A stretch of DNA of 64,000 bases, taken from Antedon mediterranea. Lineage: Eukaryota; Echinodermata; Crinoidea; Comatulida; Antedonidae. Positions within the stretch are counted from its first letter, which is position 1; every line of letters starts with the position of its first letter. The notes beneath the pieces were generated by a model. It saw only the letters and a list, made by a program, of their open reading frames with translations, ran no database searches and was not told the origin of the DNA. The position numbers and the translations under genes are program-made. Shown one piece after another: positions 22,081 through 34,719 of this stretch. The stretch is taken from the NCBI RefSeq assembly GCF_964355755.1, contig NC_092672.1:20456501-20520500 (forward strand), read 5' to 3'.

Positions 22081-24146
22081 CAATGGTGAAAACATAACGG
22101 CACACAACATAACATAAACATGCTTCGTAGTTTCTTTTCTCCAACTACAATTTGGTTTCTAATTACTCCTGTAAAAAATGTGCATTATGATGATTACGTC
22201 ATTTTACAGACAAAGGAAACTTTATATTATGCGTTTTCATAAATAGGTGAATAAACATATACAGTACATATTTGTTTTTTTATTGACGAGGTTGTAATAG
22301 TAACTTCAGTAACTATTACAGTATATTTATTTGTTATACGACACGAGTCAAGTGTATCTGATAGGTACGTGCATTTATTCGAAAAAATAAGTCTAGATAG
22401 ATCACTTAGGCGTCTGAAATCACGGCCCAACAAATCAGTACTCATGACATCAATTCGATCTAGTTTTGTTCACACAAATGTTTCCAGGAATTTTAACACC
22501 GCAACCAATGATTAGCCCTAAATTTAGTAAACTGTATGATAATCCTTAGCTTAATAAGAGGTAGGCTACAGTTTAATTTGTTACTAAATAAGAGCTAGCG
22601 TTTCCGCCGATCGCCGAATATCTTACTGTATTTATTTAGTGTGGTTCTTATACTGTATAAATACAATCAACTTTATTACTGCGGTTTCATCACCACCACC
22701 CCGTGCCGCCCAATCCACATCAATTAATTGTTCTTTATGGTATGCAGTATTCGTTATTTTGTCTTTATTTCTGAATACCCCAAATTAAGGGGACATTTCC
22801 GTTTTTGTTTAGTGTCCCAATGTCCCCGTGAGTTCTATTGTATTCGAGAACACTGGATGCACATCTGAGTCATAGAAAACTTTCTGAATGATTTAAAAGA
22901 AGAAGAAAGTGCTCTTGTTGAAACTTTTAAGAAGTCTACGAAAATTAATATGACGGATAGATTACAATTTGATGAAGCTACTGTTGGATACAGTATGTAT
23001 GTAAAGACAAACTTAAACCTGAACAAATACATTGTCAAAAATGTGAGAAGGAAGATAAAAAATACATATCAATTTTATCCTATAAGTTTAGTGCAATTTA
23101 ATTCAGTGCACAAACTGCAGTGTTCGCGGCTTTCACGCTACAGTAATTTCACTGCAGACTTCTTACGCAGTTGTTTACCGCTTGAAAATTTGGACGCTTA
23201 CATTATTGATAGGATAGTCACATTATAGCGGTGTCATGAACACGGGATCAGATAATTCAAACACAAGTTTAATAGTACAGTAAAACAATGTTAATGCATA
23301 CTGTACAAATGGTAAATATGTTATAACCGTTGTTACACAAAACCCTATGTGCACTACTTGTGTTACGATTACAATCTGATATAATGAAAGTTACCAGGCA
23401 TAATGTGTGTAAACCGTGTGGATCTGTCTCGCTGCGTTAGTCAAATTTCCATGGACACCCAATTATTTTTCCAATTAAATATCATGTTTTGTTTAATTAT
23501 ATAAAACAAAATTAGACTTTTTAGTTTCCTCAATATTTGGACTTTAAAATGATATGTGATTTTAAATTTTTTTATTTTTTTTTTTTTTATTTCATACTAA
23601 ATGTATAATTAGATGTGATATTTGTATAGCCAATAGAAGACCTGATAGTCCCTCTCGACGGCGGACATGCAATATAATTTTTTTTTAAGTGCATGGACTC
23701 TACGCGTCGAAGTATGGGTGGATACACTGTAAAAGGTAGCAAAACTGTGATTTCCGACGAGATAACACATATTTAAGTGATGTGATTTATGAAATAATAT
23801 GAAGCTTTCATTTCTACACATTTTACCGTTTGAACCAGATACATCCGACGATTATTAGTGGAGAAAACTAAAAAACACGCTGGAAAAGGGGGATTTTTGC
23901 ACAATTTGGCCGCGTTTTCAAGGTACCGTATACAGCGCGTGTGTCGCTTTTTTACGGAATAACATTGCAATATGTAAAACGTGGTTTTTTTTTAATTATC
24001 AAAAGTGATCATTGTCACAATCTGGTCAAAAGCCATATATATTCTATCTCTTAGTGTACGTGAATTCTGTAATCCGATTGGTCAATAATTATGTGATGAC
24101 ACGTCAAATCTATCTTTGCTAATTAATACTGATATTATAGAACTAC
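22081..24146. other. No recognised gene; one unassigned open frame (22950-23228 +)
   Basis: The + frame around 22890-23228 reads LKEEESALVETFKKSTKIN, then MTDRLQFDEATVGYSMYVK, and stays open for over 100 codons in otherwise AT-rich DNA. Its first half has protein-like composition with charged residues in a helical pattern. I do not recognise a family, and no clear splice sites frame it. It may be a decayed exon or chance. The rest holds poly-T near 23570 and nothing else supported. Confidence 0.3.
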
Positions 24147-24625
24147 AGTAGTAAATCAAACAAAGTTTCTTGGTGTTCATCTAGATGATAAATTATCATT
24201 TGCATATCATGTAAATTCAATCGCAAAGAAAGTTTCAACAGCTATAGGCACCATTAATAAAATAAAACGCGTACTCCCATACGAAATCCTATTAAAAATA
24301 TACAACTCTCTCATATTACCTAACCTAACATATGCCATAACACTATAGGGATCTACTGTACTAATCAAACTATTTTAAATCGTCTTTATATTTTACAAAA
24401 GAAAGCACTAAGAATTGTTTGCAACGTTCCTTTTCATCATCCTTTTCTACCACTCTTTGCCCGCACACAAACATTAAAATTATCTGAGCTGTACCAAAAA
24501 AGTGTTGCGATACTCATGTTTAAGTTTCATCATAAGAAGTTGCCTATTACTTTTGATTCTTTCTTTGCTACAAACAATTCCAAACATAATTATGAGACAA
24601 GGGCTAAATACAAAATAGTATAGTA
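24147..24625 (+). mobile_element. Decayed LINE reverse-transcriptase fragment
   Basis: The frame from 24147 reads TKFLGVHLDDKLSFAYHV, then IAKKVSTAIGTINKIKRVLP, then IYNSLILPNLTYAIT. These are the RT thumb and downstream motifs of CR1/L2/Jockey-type LINEs. It then meets a stop and shifts frame. Later pieces in other frames give LQKKALRIVC-like text and a final NYETRAKYKI-like block. Several frameshifts and stops make it inactive. It lacks a clear 3' tail. Confidence 0.8.
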
Positions 24626-26467
24626 AGATGTACGACTTAGAACCAGTGTAGGTATAGGGAGAATGAAGATGAAAGGAAATAGTATAGTAAACCAAACTTG
24701 ACAACCTTCAATATATTTCCTGATGGAATCACTGCTTACAAAATAAATAAAACGATTAAGTTATTGTGAAATGGCCATATTAATTTACAGAAAAGTTTAA
24801 TGTATCACTTTTACTATAATAATAATATTAAGGTGAAGTATAGAGAAAATGTAAACATGCTATGATACTGATAGTATAATTATTGAAATAAAAACGAAAG
24901 ATGAGTTTAGTGATTAATGGTAATGATAGATGAGAAGTACGTATACAGAAAATAACAATTTATATATGAATAGGGCATATATGATTCAACCGATTCTGCT
25001 ACTGTCCACAGGTGCTATCTGTATAACTATAGAAAGTTATCCACGTTGAACTATGATAAGTATCAACCCATGCTATGGAACGATAGGTAAAAAGAAAAGA
25101 GACGAACTCAAACTGTGATGATAGATAACCTGAGCAAATATAAAAGCAACTGAGAATAGAAAAAGATAGAAATGGAGAGCTTTGGAGGAGTGATGTGTCC
25201 TGCAGTATGGAAAAAGAAAAAAAGTGTCATCACCACGTATATATTTTAGAATATGCTAAAACAACTTTAACTTGTGGTCATATAAGATATCTTCGATTAA
25301 TTGTGATGAATTAGATGAATTTTGGTGATGTATAACTTTATATTTTAAATCCGAAAAAACAAAACGATTTTGAATATTGTTTACATTTTCTCACGTCTTT
25401 TTATTAATTATTTGATAGATTATAATTATTAAGACATGGTTTAGTCCTTCTAGCCCCAAGTCTGTCGCCTGTGATATTAATAATAATTAATTAATAGGCC
25501 ACAACCTTCTTATAAAATTCTGCAATTTATTACATTTAGTACATGTAGTTCTGACTTGCAGTAATCTCAACCATATGATTCTTTTTTTAGATTGATTTTT
25601 CGTAGATATTAGGCCTACATTCCTATGACTACCGTATTTATTCGAGAATAAAGCCCATGTGGTGTTCGAAAAAGAGTATTCGAATAAATAGGCCTACACG
25701 TAGGTATTACTTTTTAAATCATTATTATATGGATTTATAATTATATTATTAGTATTCGCATGGACTCCCATGGAATTAGGCCAACGTCACGTCAGAAATT
25801 TCCCAGGTACGTCTTCTCAAGATTATTGCAGGTCATCTTTAATGGTCGACTGATTACGTATAATCGGCATGCAGCGGTCGTCGTTATTAGTCGTAACACA
25901 TGTGGAAAGTTTTCAAGAATCAAACACGTGTCTTTCTAGCTAGGCCTAGTTATTTTACATATTTTAGTACGGTTAACTTTAGTAAGCACGATGACTGTTT
26001 AGGAGAAAAGAGTAATAATAGGCCCTACTGGACTAGCTAGGCCATTCTAACACTACCAAAAAGACAAGAATATTTTAGGCCGTAAGTACAGACAGTAGGA
26101 TGCAACTCTCCTCCTAGGAGGCCGTCGCGCGTGTCCTGCTCTCCTGGACCTAGGTTCATGCTGTAGGCCTAACTATAATAGATTGATGTCTATCACATCA
26201 GTTTTCCGACTGGAGGGGGACTTAATGATTTTAAGATTGAATGCCTGGGCCAGATCATTAAAGAAATTAACAATCTCCGTATCAAAATAGATCAAAACAT
26301 TAATTTGACTATTAGTATTATTAGTATACTATTAATACAGGGGCTTAGGCCTAGCCTTTTTAGAGTAGTTTTTTAGGGAAATTTAAGTTTACGGGCACAT
26401 ACCTGTATCATAGGCTATTGACTATGCCTGTATGTAGATCGGGTAATTTACGAGATAGACATTTTAC
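24626..26467. other. Non-coding; rich in TAGGCCTA-type palindromes
   Basis: No exon is supported. 25630-25700 contains an inverted pair around TTATTCGA. 25940-26400 is dense in CCTAGG and AGGCCTA palindromes. Confidence 0.45.
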
Positions 26468-26471
26468 TTAA

Positions 26472-27718
26472 AGACCCCTTCCCTGCAATTTTGGACGTTT
26501 TTTGGAAAATAATACATATATATCACTTTAAAAACATTAAACCATGTCATTCCTTGTCTTAAATGTACGTTTTATGGTAAATTATGATAAAAAGTGAGAA
26601 ACAATGCACTACCTAAGTAGGTCGCGGCGATCGACCTCTCGTGGACGGTCTCGGGCCTAGCCTAGCTAGGCTTAGTTTTGTAGGCCTAGCTGGTAAACAT
26701 CGGTAACGTACGAACATCGTACGCTAGCTATATACCTAGCCTGACGTTGTATAGTTGCTGCATTAATTGTCTTTCTATTTTTGCCAGACTCCGTTGATAC
26801 AAATTGGGGAAAACCCGGTATTTTCGCTGAAAAGTTAGGAGTCTTCCATTTGGTTTGGCTTCACGATCGATCGAAAAGTGGGCGAATTACAGGTGAAAAA
26901 CAAAAATATCAATCCGCGCGCAATGCATTTTGGGATTTATAGCGGGCCGCTATAATTATTAAAATCGATTTATTTTTCACATTTTTTAACCGTTTAAAGA
27001 CGAAAAAAGTTATCGCAATAGGACCATATAGTATTATTTTTACATTAAATATAGTTTGTGATCTTAAATTAGATCTAAAAAACGTAGGGAATGGGGCTTT
27101 AAAGACACTAGTAAACCTGCAATTTTTTATGTTTTGTAAAAATAATGCATATAATATACAGTATAACTTGAAAAACATTAAACCAGGTCATTTCTTGTCT
27201 TAAATGTGCGTTTTAATTACGATAAAAAGAGAAAAACGATGGACTACGTAAGTAACTCGCGTCGAAAGTTCTCTTGTAGACGTTTCTAGACCTAGCTTAA
27301 TAGTAGGCTTAGTTTTGACTTTTGTAGGCCTAGCTGATAAACAGCAGTAACCTACGAACATCGTACGCTATAGGCCTAGCCTGACGATGTCTTGTTGCTG
27401 AATTAATTGTCTTTCTTTCTTTGGCAGAATCCATTAATAATACAAATTGGGGAAGAACTGGTATTTCCTCTGAAAAGTTACGGTTCTTTTAATTGTTTTC
27501 CCTTTCATGCGATCGGTCGAAGTGGGTACATCACATCACAAAAATATAAAAATATCAATCCGCACGCGATGCATGTTGGGATTTATAGCGGGCTGCTAAA
27601 ATGATTAGAATCAACTTATTTTTCACATTTCTTAACTGCTTAAATATGTATATAGTATTAACTTTTTCATAAAATGTAGTGTGTGACCATAAGTAAAAAA
27701 AGCACAAGTCTAGTGTCT
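26472..27718. mobile_element. Two adjacent TTAA-bounded TIR elements sharing a central TTAA
   Basis: Unit 1 is 26472-27098 and unit 2 is 27103-27718. They are homologous head-to-tail: both contain AAACATTAAACCA, ACGAACATCGTACGCTA, TTAATTGTCTTTCT, and ATCAATCCGC before GGGATTTATAGCGGGC. TTAA sits at 26468-26471, 27099-27102 and 27719-27722. Unit ends are inverted: AGACCCCTTCCC against GGGAATGGGGCT, and AGACACTAG against CTAGTGTCT. The units are diverged by many substitutions. There is no transposase. This is compatible with a TTAA-targeting MITE that inserted next to a sister copy. Confidence 0.65.
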
Positions 27719-27885
27719 TTAAAATGGACCTAAAATGAATTTTCGATTTTTTTCATTTTGGAATGGTGTTTTGCAGTTAAACAAAACTTTATAAGTTCCT
27801 CCATTCGGCCTCACCATTGTTTTCCAGTTAAATAGTTCCACCAAGTTCTCAAATTAAATGATATGCTTAATGCAAAATGTTGATT

Positions 27886-28391
27886 CATGAACACATTGGT
27901 GCATCTATCTGGGATGTATTGTTAGGATGTTAAATGTATCTGACGCAGTTGATCTTTGATGTGCTTGTCATGAACACATTGGTGCATCTATCTGGGATGT
28001 ATTGTTAGGATGTTAAATGTATCTGACGCAGTTGAACTTTGATGTGCTTGTCATGAACACATTGGTGCATCTATCTAGGATGTATTGTTAGGATGTTAAA
28101 TGTATCTGACGCAGTTGAACTTTGATGTCCTTGTCATGAACACATTGGTGCATCTATCTGGGATGTATTGTTAGGATGTTAAATATACAGTATCTGACGC
28201 AGTTGAACTTTGATGTGCTTGTCATGAACACATTGGTGCATCTATCTGGGATGTATTGTTAGAATGTTAAATGTATCTGACGCAGTTGAACTTTGATGTG
28301 CTTGTCATGAACACATTTGTGCATCTATCTGGGATGTATTGTTAGGATGTTAAATGTATCTGACGCAGTTGAACTTTCATGTGCTTGTCAT
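27886..28391. repeat. Minisatellite, 83-bp unit, 6 copies
   Basis: Copies start at 27886, 27969, 28052, 28135, 28223 and 28306, each with CATGAACACATTGGTGCATC and GATGTATTGTTAGGATG. They are nearly identical, with one 5-bp insertion in copy 4, so the array is young. The period is not a multiple of three. Confidence 0.95.
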
Positions 28392-30139
28392 GCTTCCATG
28401 ATTTTTAACGATTGTTGTCCACTATCTTGCATACCATCATTAAAGGACGTTTTCTTGCATGTGCCATGAAGTCATATGATCCCTCATAGACTGTACGTTA
28501 CGACAGAGTAATTAAATTGTCCGAATGTGGTTAAACAACTTTTATATTTTTTCTAAACATCTAATAACATATTTTATTGTTACTGTATCTTGAAATATTA
28601 TAAAAATAAATTACAGCCTATTATATGCAATTGCTATCATTTAAAATATTCATGCGATCTCAAACAGTATCAAATCAAATTTATTTATGATAGAAATTTC
28701 ATGATAGATTGATAATCTTTTTGAAATTGGTCTATATAAATGTTTGGTTATTATTATTATTGTAGAATTTACAAAAGCAACAAACAATGAACGTTTAACT
28801 TTTTTTTTAATTTGCGAATTTTCTGACTTGCTGTATTAATTTATTATGAAGCAAAGTACAGAATATAACTGTTTATAATATACTTAATAGTAGCCTCATT
28901 TATTTGTATCAAAATATGCTTCAATTAAGATGCCTATGGGCTGACTCAGTAGCCGGTTATCTAATGTATACATTTTAGTTTTCTTATAGTTGTTTAACTT
29001 CATAGGTAGAATAATCATGTTGTCATGCTGTATGTCATTGAATTGAATTGCTACATATATAGAACAACTTTATTAGTTTCTTTCATATGATCATTATCTT
29101 TTGTTTTTCCTGTAAACATTCAGTTGGTTAGATTTTGTCTTGTCTCTGATTATTAACTACTAATGACTTGTTTGATAATGGATTTATTCAATACCTAATT
29201 GCATATAGTAATAACATTACTGTTATCATCTTTTTTGATTTTTGCATTATATTTGGTTTTATAGTCAAACCTGTTTCAAGAGCATTATTCAACATGCATA
29301 TAGATTCACGAAATGTAAAATTGTCATAATAAAAATCATAAAGAAACCTATGTTGGATCGCATTGTACTTTATTTCACCTGTTTTTAACTGTACATGAGA
29401 CAGTATGCGTTTTAAAATGGAATCCCAGAGTTCAGCTGGACTTGTTACATGATTTTTGCTGGTGGTCTAGAGCTGAATAAAAACAGTACCGGTATTAGTA
29501 AAATGTTTGGAATAATAGTGCAATTTCTGGACATACAGAGATTCCCAAATTCCGAACCTTGTACGTGGGCTAATTTACATTTAAATCAGAGCCGAAACTA
29601 GCCCTTGATCCTCACAGTGCCTCTCTGTATTAAACTACAAAATGATAAAATATCATCTCAAACCAATCTATTGAAAATGTAAAATCAAATCTGATAAACT
29701 CAACTAATTTTAAACTGATGATGCAATTTCTTGACTTAAGTTGTAGATTGTAGGATACCTTCCAAGCCATGTATGATAATGACATGATTTTAATCAAACA
29801 TCTTTATTTTATTAATACTTTGTATGAACCTCATCTTATTCAGTGTTTGAGTATTTTTAATAATTCCAGGTAAAAATACATGTACAAAAGATCTTAACCA
29901 ATCATTGTTTTTACATAAGGTACCTTGATACACCTACCTAAAATGGTAATTCACGTTGGTTTGTAGTTCTAATCAACTATATGATAAAAACAAAGAAAAC
30001 CTATGGTGTAAATTTTACAGAATATATTGAATTGCCCTGGTTATCAGATAAAAGTGTTGGTCTTTTGTACAACAATTTGCATTCAAGTATTAATATAGAA
30101 AAAGCATTATATATTTTAGATTTGTTTAGGTTATTAGAG
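28392..30139. other. Non-coding, nothing recognised
   Basis: AT-rich sequence upstream of the 99-bp array. The open frame starting near 29981 runs from unique sequence into the array, but nothing else supports it as a gene. Confidence 0.45.
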
Positions 30140-31217
30140 GAAGGGATAGTATATAGGTTGAGTTTAAAGCCACAATGTGCAGATGATCCCAATGATTGCT
30201 TCATTCTTTGCCATTGTGATGAGCTGTCAACATTAGAGAAAGGGATAGTATATAGGTTGAGTTTAAAGCCACAATCTGCAGATGATCCCAATGATTGCTT
30301 CATTCTTTGCCATTGTGATGAGCTGTCAAAATTAGAGGAAGGGATAGTATTTAGGTTGAGTTTAAGGCCACAATCTGCAGATGATCCCAATGATTGCTTC
30401 ATTCTTTGCCATTGTGATGAGCTGTCAAATTAGAGGAAGGGATAGTATTTAGGTTGAGTTTAAAGCCACAATCTGCAGATGATCCCAATGATTGCTTCAT
30501 TCTTTGCCATTGTGATGAGCTGTCAACATTAGAGAAAGGGATAGTATATAGGTTGAGTTTAAAGCCACAATCTGCAGATGATCCCAATGATTGCTTCATT
30601 CTTTGCCATTGTGATGAGCTGTCAAAATTAGAGGAAGGGATAGTATTTAGGTTGAGTTTAAAGCCACAATCTGCAGATGATCCCAATGATTGCTTCATTT
30701 TTTGCCATTGTGATGAGCTGTCAAATTAGAGGAAGGGATAGTATTTAGGTTGAGTTTAAAGCCACAATCTGCAGATGATCCCAATGATTGCTTCATTCTT
30801 TGCCATTGTGATGAGCTGTCAACATTAGAGGAAGGGATAGTATTTAGGTTGAGTTTAAAGCCACAATCTGCAGATGATCCCAATGATTGCTTCATTCTTT
30901 GCCATTGTGATGAGCTGTCAACATTAGAGGAAGGGATAGTATTTAGGTTGAGTTTAAAGCCACACTCTGCAGATGATCCCAATGATTGCTTCATTCTTTG
31001 CCATTGTGATGAGCTGTCAACATTAGAGGAAGGGATAGTATTTAGGTTGAGTTTAAAGCCACAATCTGCAGATGATCCCAATGATTGCTTCATTCTTTGC
31101 CATTGTGATGAGCTGTCAACATTAGAGGAAGGGATAGTATTTAGGTTGAGTTTAAAGCCACAATCTGCAGATGATCCCAATGATTGCTTCATTCTTTGCC
31201 ATTGTGATGAGCTGTCA
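30140..31217. repeat. Minisatellite, 99-bp unit, 11 copies, with a 3-unit higher-order pattern
   Basis: Each unit contains ATAGGTTGAGTTTAAAGCC or ATTTAGGTTGAGTTTAAAG, then CTGCAGATGATCCCAATGA and GCCATTGTGATGAGCTG. Because 99 is a multiple of three, open frames persist on both strands (33-residue repeats). Units 1-3 and 4-6 repeat as a 296-bp trimer, each trimer ending in a 98-bp unit with a single-base loss that brings a TAG into frame. Units 7-11 are almost homogeneous 99-mers. The protein text matches no family I know, and I read the array as non-coding. Confidence 0.93.
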
Positions 31218-31420
31218 CACAAGTTTCTTTTTATCATTAAGTATCTACCACTAGTATTCAAATAACTCATAATTTTATCATCATGTTTTTATGTCTGTGA
31301 AAAGAAGCTGTGTATTTATTAAAGCAGTTTACTTTAATATAAAAATGTTTTTATTTGAATTGAAAAATTGTTTTTTTTTTATAATATAACATTATACATT
31401 GTTTTTGCGTTTTCTTTCAG

Positions 31421-31483
31421 TTTAGCAATACAATGGCTCTCCATAGAAGGCTGGTTAATCTTTGTAAATTCAATGGCATTCAG
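31421..31483 (+). CDS. Ankyrin-repeat gene, N-terminal exon (probable start codon 31433)
   Basis: The acceptor TTTCTTTCAG precedes it and the donor CAG|GTAGGC follows. The only ATG, at 31433, opens MALHRRLVNLCKFNGIQ, ending in phase 0. This is an amphipathic start typical of the capping segment before ankyrin repeats. The frame is also open back to the acceptor, so this could be an internal exon of 21 codons. If the ATG is the start, an upstream non-coding exon is implied. Confidence 0.62.
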
Positions 31484-32122
31484 GTAGGCAAGTTTACACT
31501 GTTTTAGGATAATAGCATTTAACCAGCAACAATTATAGCAACACTATCACATTAACAACTTAATAAATTGTTCTATTAGCTTATGATATGGAAACAAAAG
31601 AGAACTAAAACAAGTAACTAAATAAATTAAATAGTGACAACAAATTACAGTATTACAATGAACAAAATAATCACTGTAGTGCTTCTATGCTGGTGGCTCA
31701 TTTGATGTGATTGTTTTGATTTAATTTATTGGACCAGCATGATATCAATACAATACATGCAATACAACATATGAAAAATGTTGGGCAGGGGCAGCTTAAG
31801 CAAAATACATTGCTGTAAATCAAATGAACCAGCTACCCCTCATACAAAAATAAATATTAAAAAATAATTAAATACAAATTTCATTAAAATTTTTCTATAA
31901 AAATATGTTTACAAAATTAATGTAAATACAAAATTTAAGGCAAGAAGAAAAAAAAATTATTTATTTGGGCAATCTAATATTATTATAATGATAATATTAT
32001 AATATAATGGCTGTAATTTAATACATAGAATGTATGTTGTCGTCTATGTTTACTATAGTATATATGTATTTTTAAGAAAAATGTAACTGAATGCATATTG
32101 ATCTATATGTTTTATTTCATAG

Positions 32123-32197
32123 ATTGCAGGGGAAAAAACTGCTAAAGAAATTTGCCATTTCATTGTTAGCAACAATGCTGTCAACATCCAAGACCAG
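32123..32197 (+). CDS. Ankyrin-repeat gene, exon 2 (partial first repeat)
   Basis: The acceptor TTTCATAG and donor CAG|GTATAC frame exactly 25 codons in phase 0: IAGEKTAKEICHFIVSNNAV, then NIQDQ. This is the second half of an ankyrin repeat (helix 2 and the VNIQD turn). It joins the previous exon and the next one without a frame change. Confidence 0.75.
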
Positions 32198-34381
32198 GTA
32201 TACATCAATTTGTTTTCCTTTGTAATGAATTTGATATGTACGTTAAATTACTTGACACTAATTAAAGTACGTCAATACTAATTTGTTTTTAAGATCTTTT
32301 ATAATTGTTCTCTGGTTGCATATTTGCAGTTAACATTCACACTTATTGTTAAAAGCATCATATTTTTTTCTCAACATAATTGTTTCACTTCTTGAGCATT
32401 TTTTTGTGTTAACAAGTTTTTTGTGTGTTTATATTTTATCTTAGCTGTATGTTAGATGGTTTGTCAATATAATTGAGTACTCTTTCTTTCAATAATGTTT
32501 GCTCTGACAATTTGGTTGGCTAATACCGGATTTGAATAATGGCTTGGTAACCCAATCCCCTGTAATTGTAATTAATTTCAGAATCTGAACAATGATATAA
32601 TTATTAATAATATAATAATAATTTGATAACTAAACAAACTTTTATTAACATCATACTAGAGTAGTAGAAATATATACTTTTCATTTATTAAACTTTATCA
32701 CTGAAAGAAAAATACAAGGCACAAGACAGTGAAAAAAAGTTATGAACAGGTGGCAAGCACTTCTATCCACATTGGACCCCTTGTACAAATAACAAAACAT
32801 AAAAACACAAACATTTAAGATATAAAAATAGCTGAAATTATACTATTTTCAGTTTCATATACAAAGCGCAACATTTAAGACCTGGCCACAACAAGCATAA
32901 TGGAGGTACACATCTAATTGGTGACAGTGGTTTAGGCTACTTTTGTGCTTTCCTGGCAGCTAGTGACTATGATTTTATATTTTCTTCTTGCGTCGTGTTT
33001 GTTTAATTTGTTGATTTGTATTATATTTTGTAAAATGTATCTTTTGAATAAATAATAATAAATAATATAATACCTACAATGGGAAAAGATAATACCCATG
33101 TGCATGTAATGTCAGGGTCAAAGTTATTTAACAATTTTTCTCTTGTAAAGTTTACATATAGTTTAATGAATTGTGGAATATTATTCGATCTGATACAAAA
33201 CGTTAGTAGATTCCAAATGGGAATAATCCTTTTAAAAATATGATTAATTTAGGGGATTTAGCTTTACACTTCACAGACTTCTTATTTAATGTTACCATTT
33301 AAGTTATTGTAAATGTATGCTTCTTTTATTTCGTGATAAATATAAATATTTCTAAATATATGTTGAATGAAACTTATAAAGAGACATAAGAACAAACAGA
33401 TGCAGTTCTGGTAACCCCGTAGCCTTCAGAAGAAAAGTAAAATTATAAAACAGCCTAAAACATGGTAGAACACTGGAGGCCGATTATTCAAATTTTGTCA
33501 CAAACCCCTTTTCTCCCTCCCTATTTTTCAAGGCTGAATCCGCAAATGGGATTTATTAACAATTTTGTTGATATGATCATCCCAACATTTACAACTTGAT
33601 CCTCTGTCAGTCAAAATGACTCATTAATAATATTATTATTAATCATAATCGTTTCCTTTGTGGTGTTTTTTATCTACTCATCTGACCGCGAATATATAAA
33701 TAAATTGAAATTTCCCACGGTAGAGGTATGATGGCACCACATGGTGAACCATAATGAACTAGTAGTACTGTAGTAAATAGGCTTAGGCCAACTTCTAAAA
33801 ATAAAACTTCCAGTTGAACCAGAAACGATGCCGACAACAAAAGATCGTTAACATTCTAAATATAGACCTAGAATTTGTTGGCAGGCCTGGAAAACGCGAC
33901 GAAGATTGTTTTCTAGATTTTGTGTCTCATGACATGAAACGCGATACTCTCTCTCCAAATGAACAGTACCCATACGTAGGGGTGTCTAGAAAACTGAGAT
34001 CTAGAATACTCAGATCTCAGATATATCTGAGTTTTCTAGATCTAGAAAACTCAGATATCTGACTAGCACTGTAAGTAGAAAAGCTTTTCTTTACACAATA
34101 GTTTGCATTCTGGCTAACTATTTCAAAATAAAATTGATTATACTGTAGATGATATAGTTAGTATAATCTATTTTATAGTTTAGAATTAAAGTATACTTTG
34201 ATCATGAGCATAAGAATAGTTTACACAACAATACATTTACAATTCTTTGTAGAAATAATCATTTAAAATTGATATTTGTTTTTAGAAAAATTATTTTCAA
34301 CATTGACAAAATATTAACTTTGATTAAATTAAGGATATTTATAAGATTATTAATGAAAACATTTCTTCTGGTTTTGATTCG
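32198..34381. other. Ankyrin-gene intron, possible retroposon tails
   Basis: The intron between exons 2 and 3. Stretches near 32670-32790 and 32990-33060 look like decayed retroposon ends but cannot be assigned. 33990-34065 holds local palindromes built from CTAGA, AGATCT and CTCAGATAT. The frame 33814-34062 runs into these and has no support as a gene. Confidence 0.4.
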
Positions 34382-34530
34382 TATATTGATATGTAGTTCT
34401 TTGATAGTAAACCAGTTATGTAAACTTACGTTTGCAAGACAGTTTCGTCAAGCTGACACCTAGATGAAACTGTCTTGCAAACGTAAGTTTACATAACTGG
34501 TTTACTATCAAAGAACTACATATCAATATA
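34382..34530. repeat. Long near-perfect hairpin, 68-bp arms, 13-nt loop
   Basis: Left arm 34382-34449 and right arm 34463-34530 are complementary over 68 positions with one mismatch, which is a G-U pair if transcribed from one strand. The loop is 13 nt. It sits 90 bp upstream of ankyrin exon 3 in its intron. Short copies of TATAAGATTATTA lie outside both arms. Confidence 0.95.
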
Positions 34531-34620
34531 AGATTATTAGTCATTTTTTGTGTGTGTTTAGATATTAAGAAATGATGTACATGTTTTGTAACCTTGATTA
34601 TTATTTAATATTTTCAATAG

Positions 34621-34719
34621 GATGGCTATACAGCATTAATGTATGCTGCTTATGCAGGTAATACAACCATCTGCCAACTGGTCTTAGATGGAGGAGCTGA
34701 TGTCAATATGCAGACTAAT
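34621..34719 (+). CDS. Ankyrin-repeat gene, exon 3 (one complete 33-residue repeat)
   Basis: A 99-bp phase-0 exon with acceptor TTTTCAATAG and donor AAT|GTAAGT. It reads DGYTALMYAAYAGNTTICQL, then VLDGGADVNMQTN: the canonical TALxxAAxxG helix 1, the hydrophobic helix 2 and the GADVN turn of one ankyrin repeat. One repeat per 99-bp exon with symmetrical phase permits expansion by exon duplication. The product would be a protein-protein scaffold of unknown partner. Confidence 0.93.

Noticed and set aside
29981-31265. Long repetitive open frames on both strands suggesting a repeat protein
   Set aside because: The openness follows from a 99-bp period. Single-base losses create stops at the same place in two units, no splice sites or start context support a gene, and the text matches no family I know.
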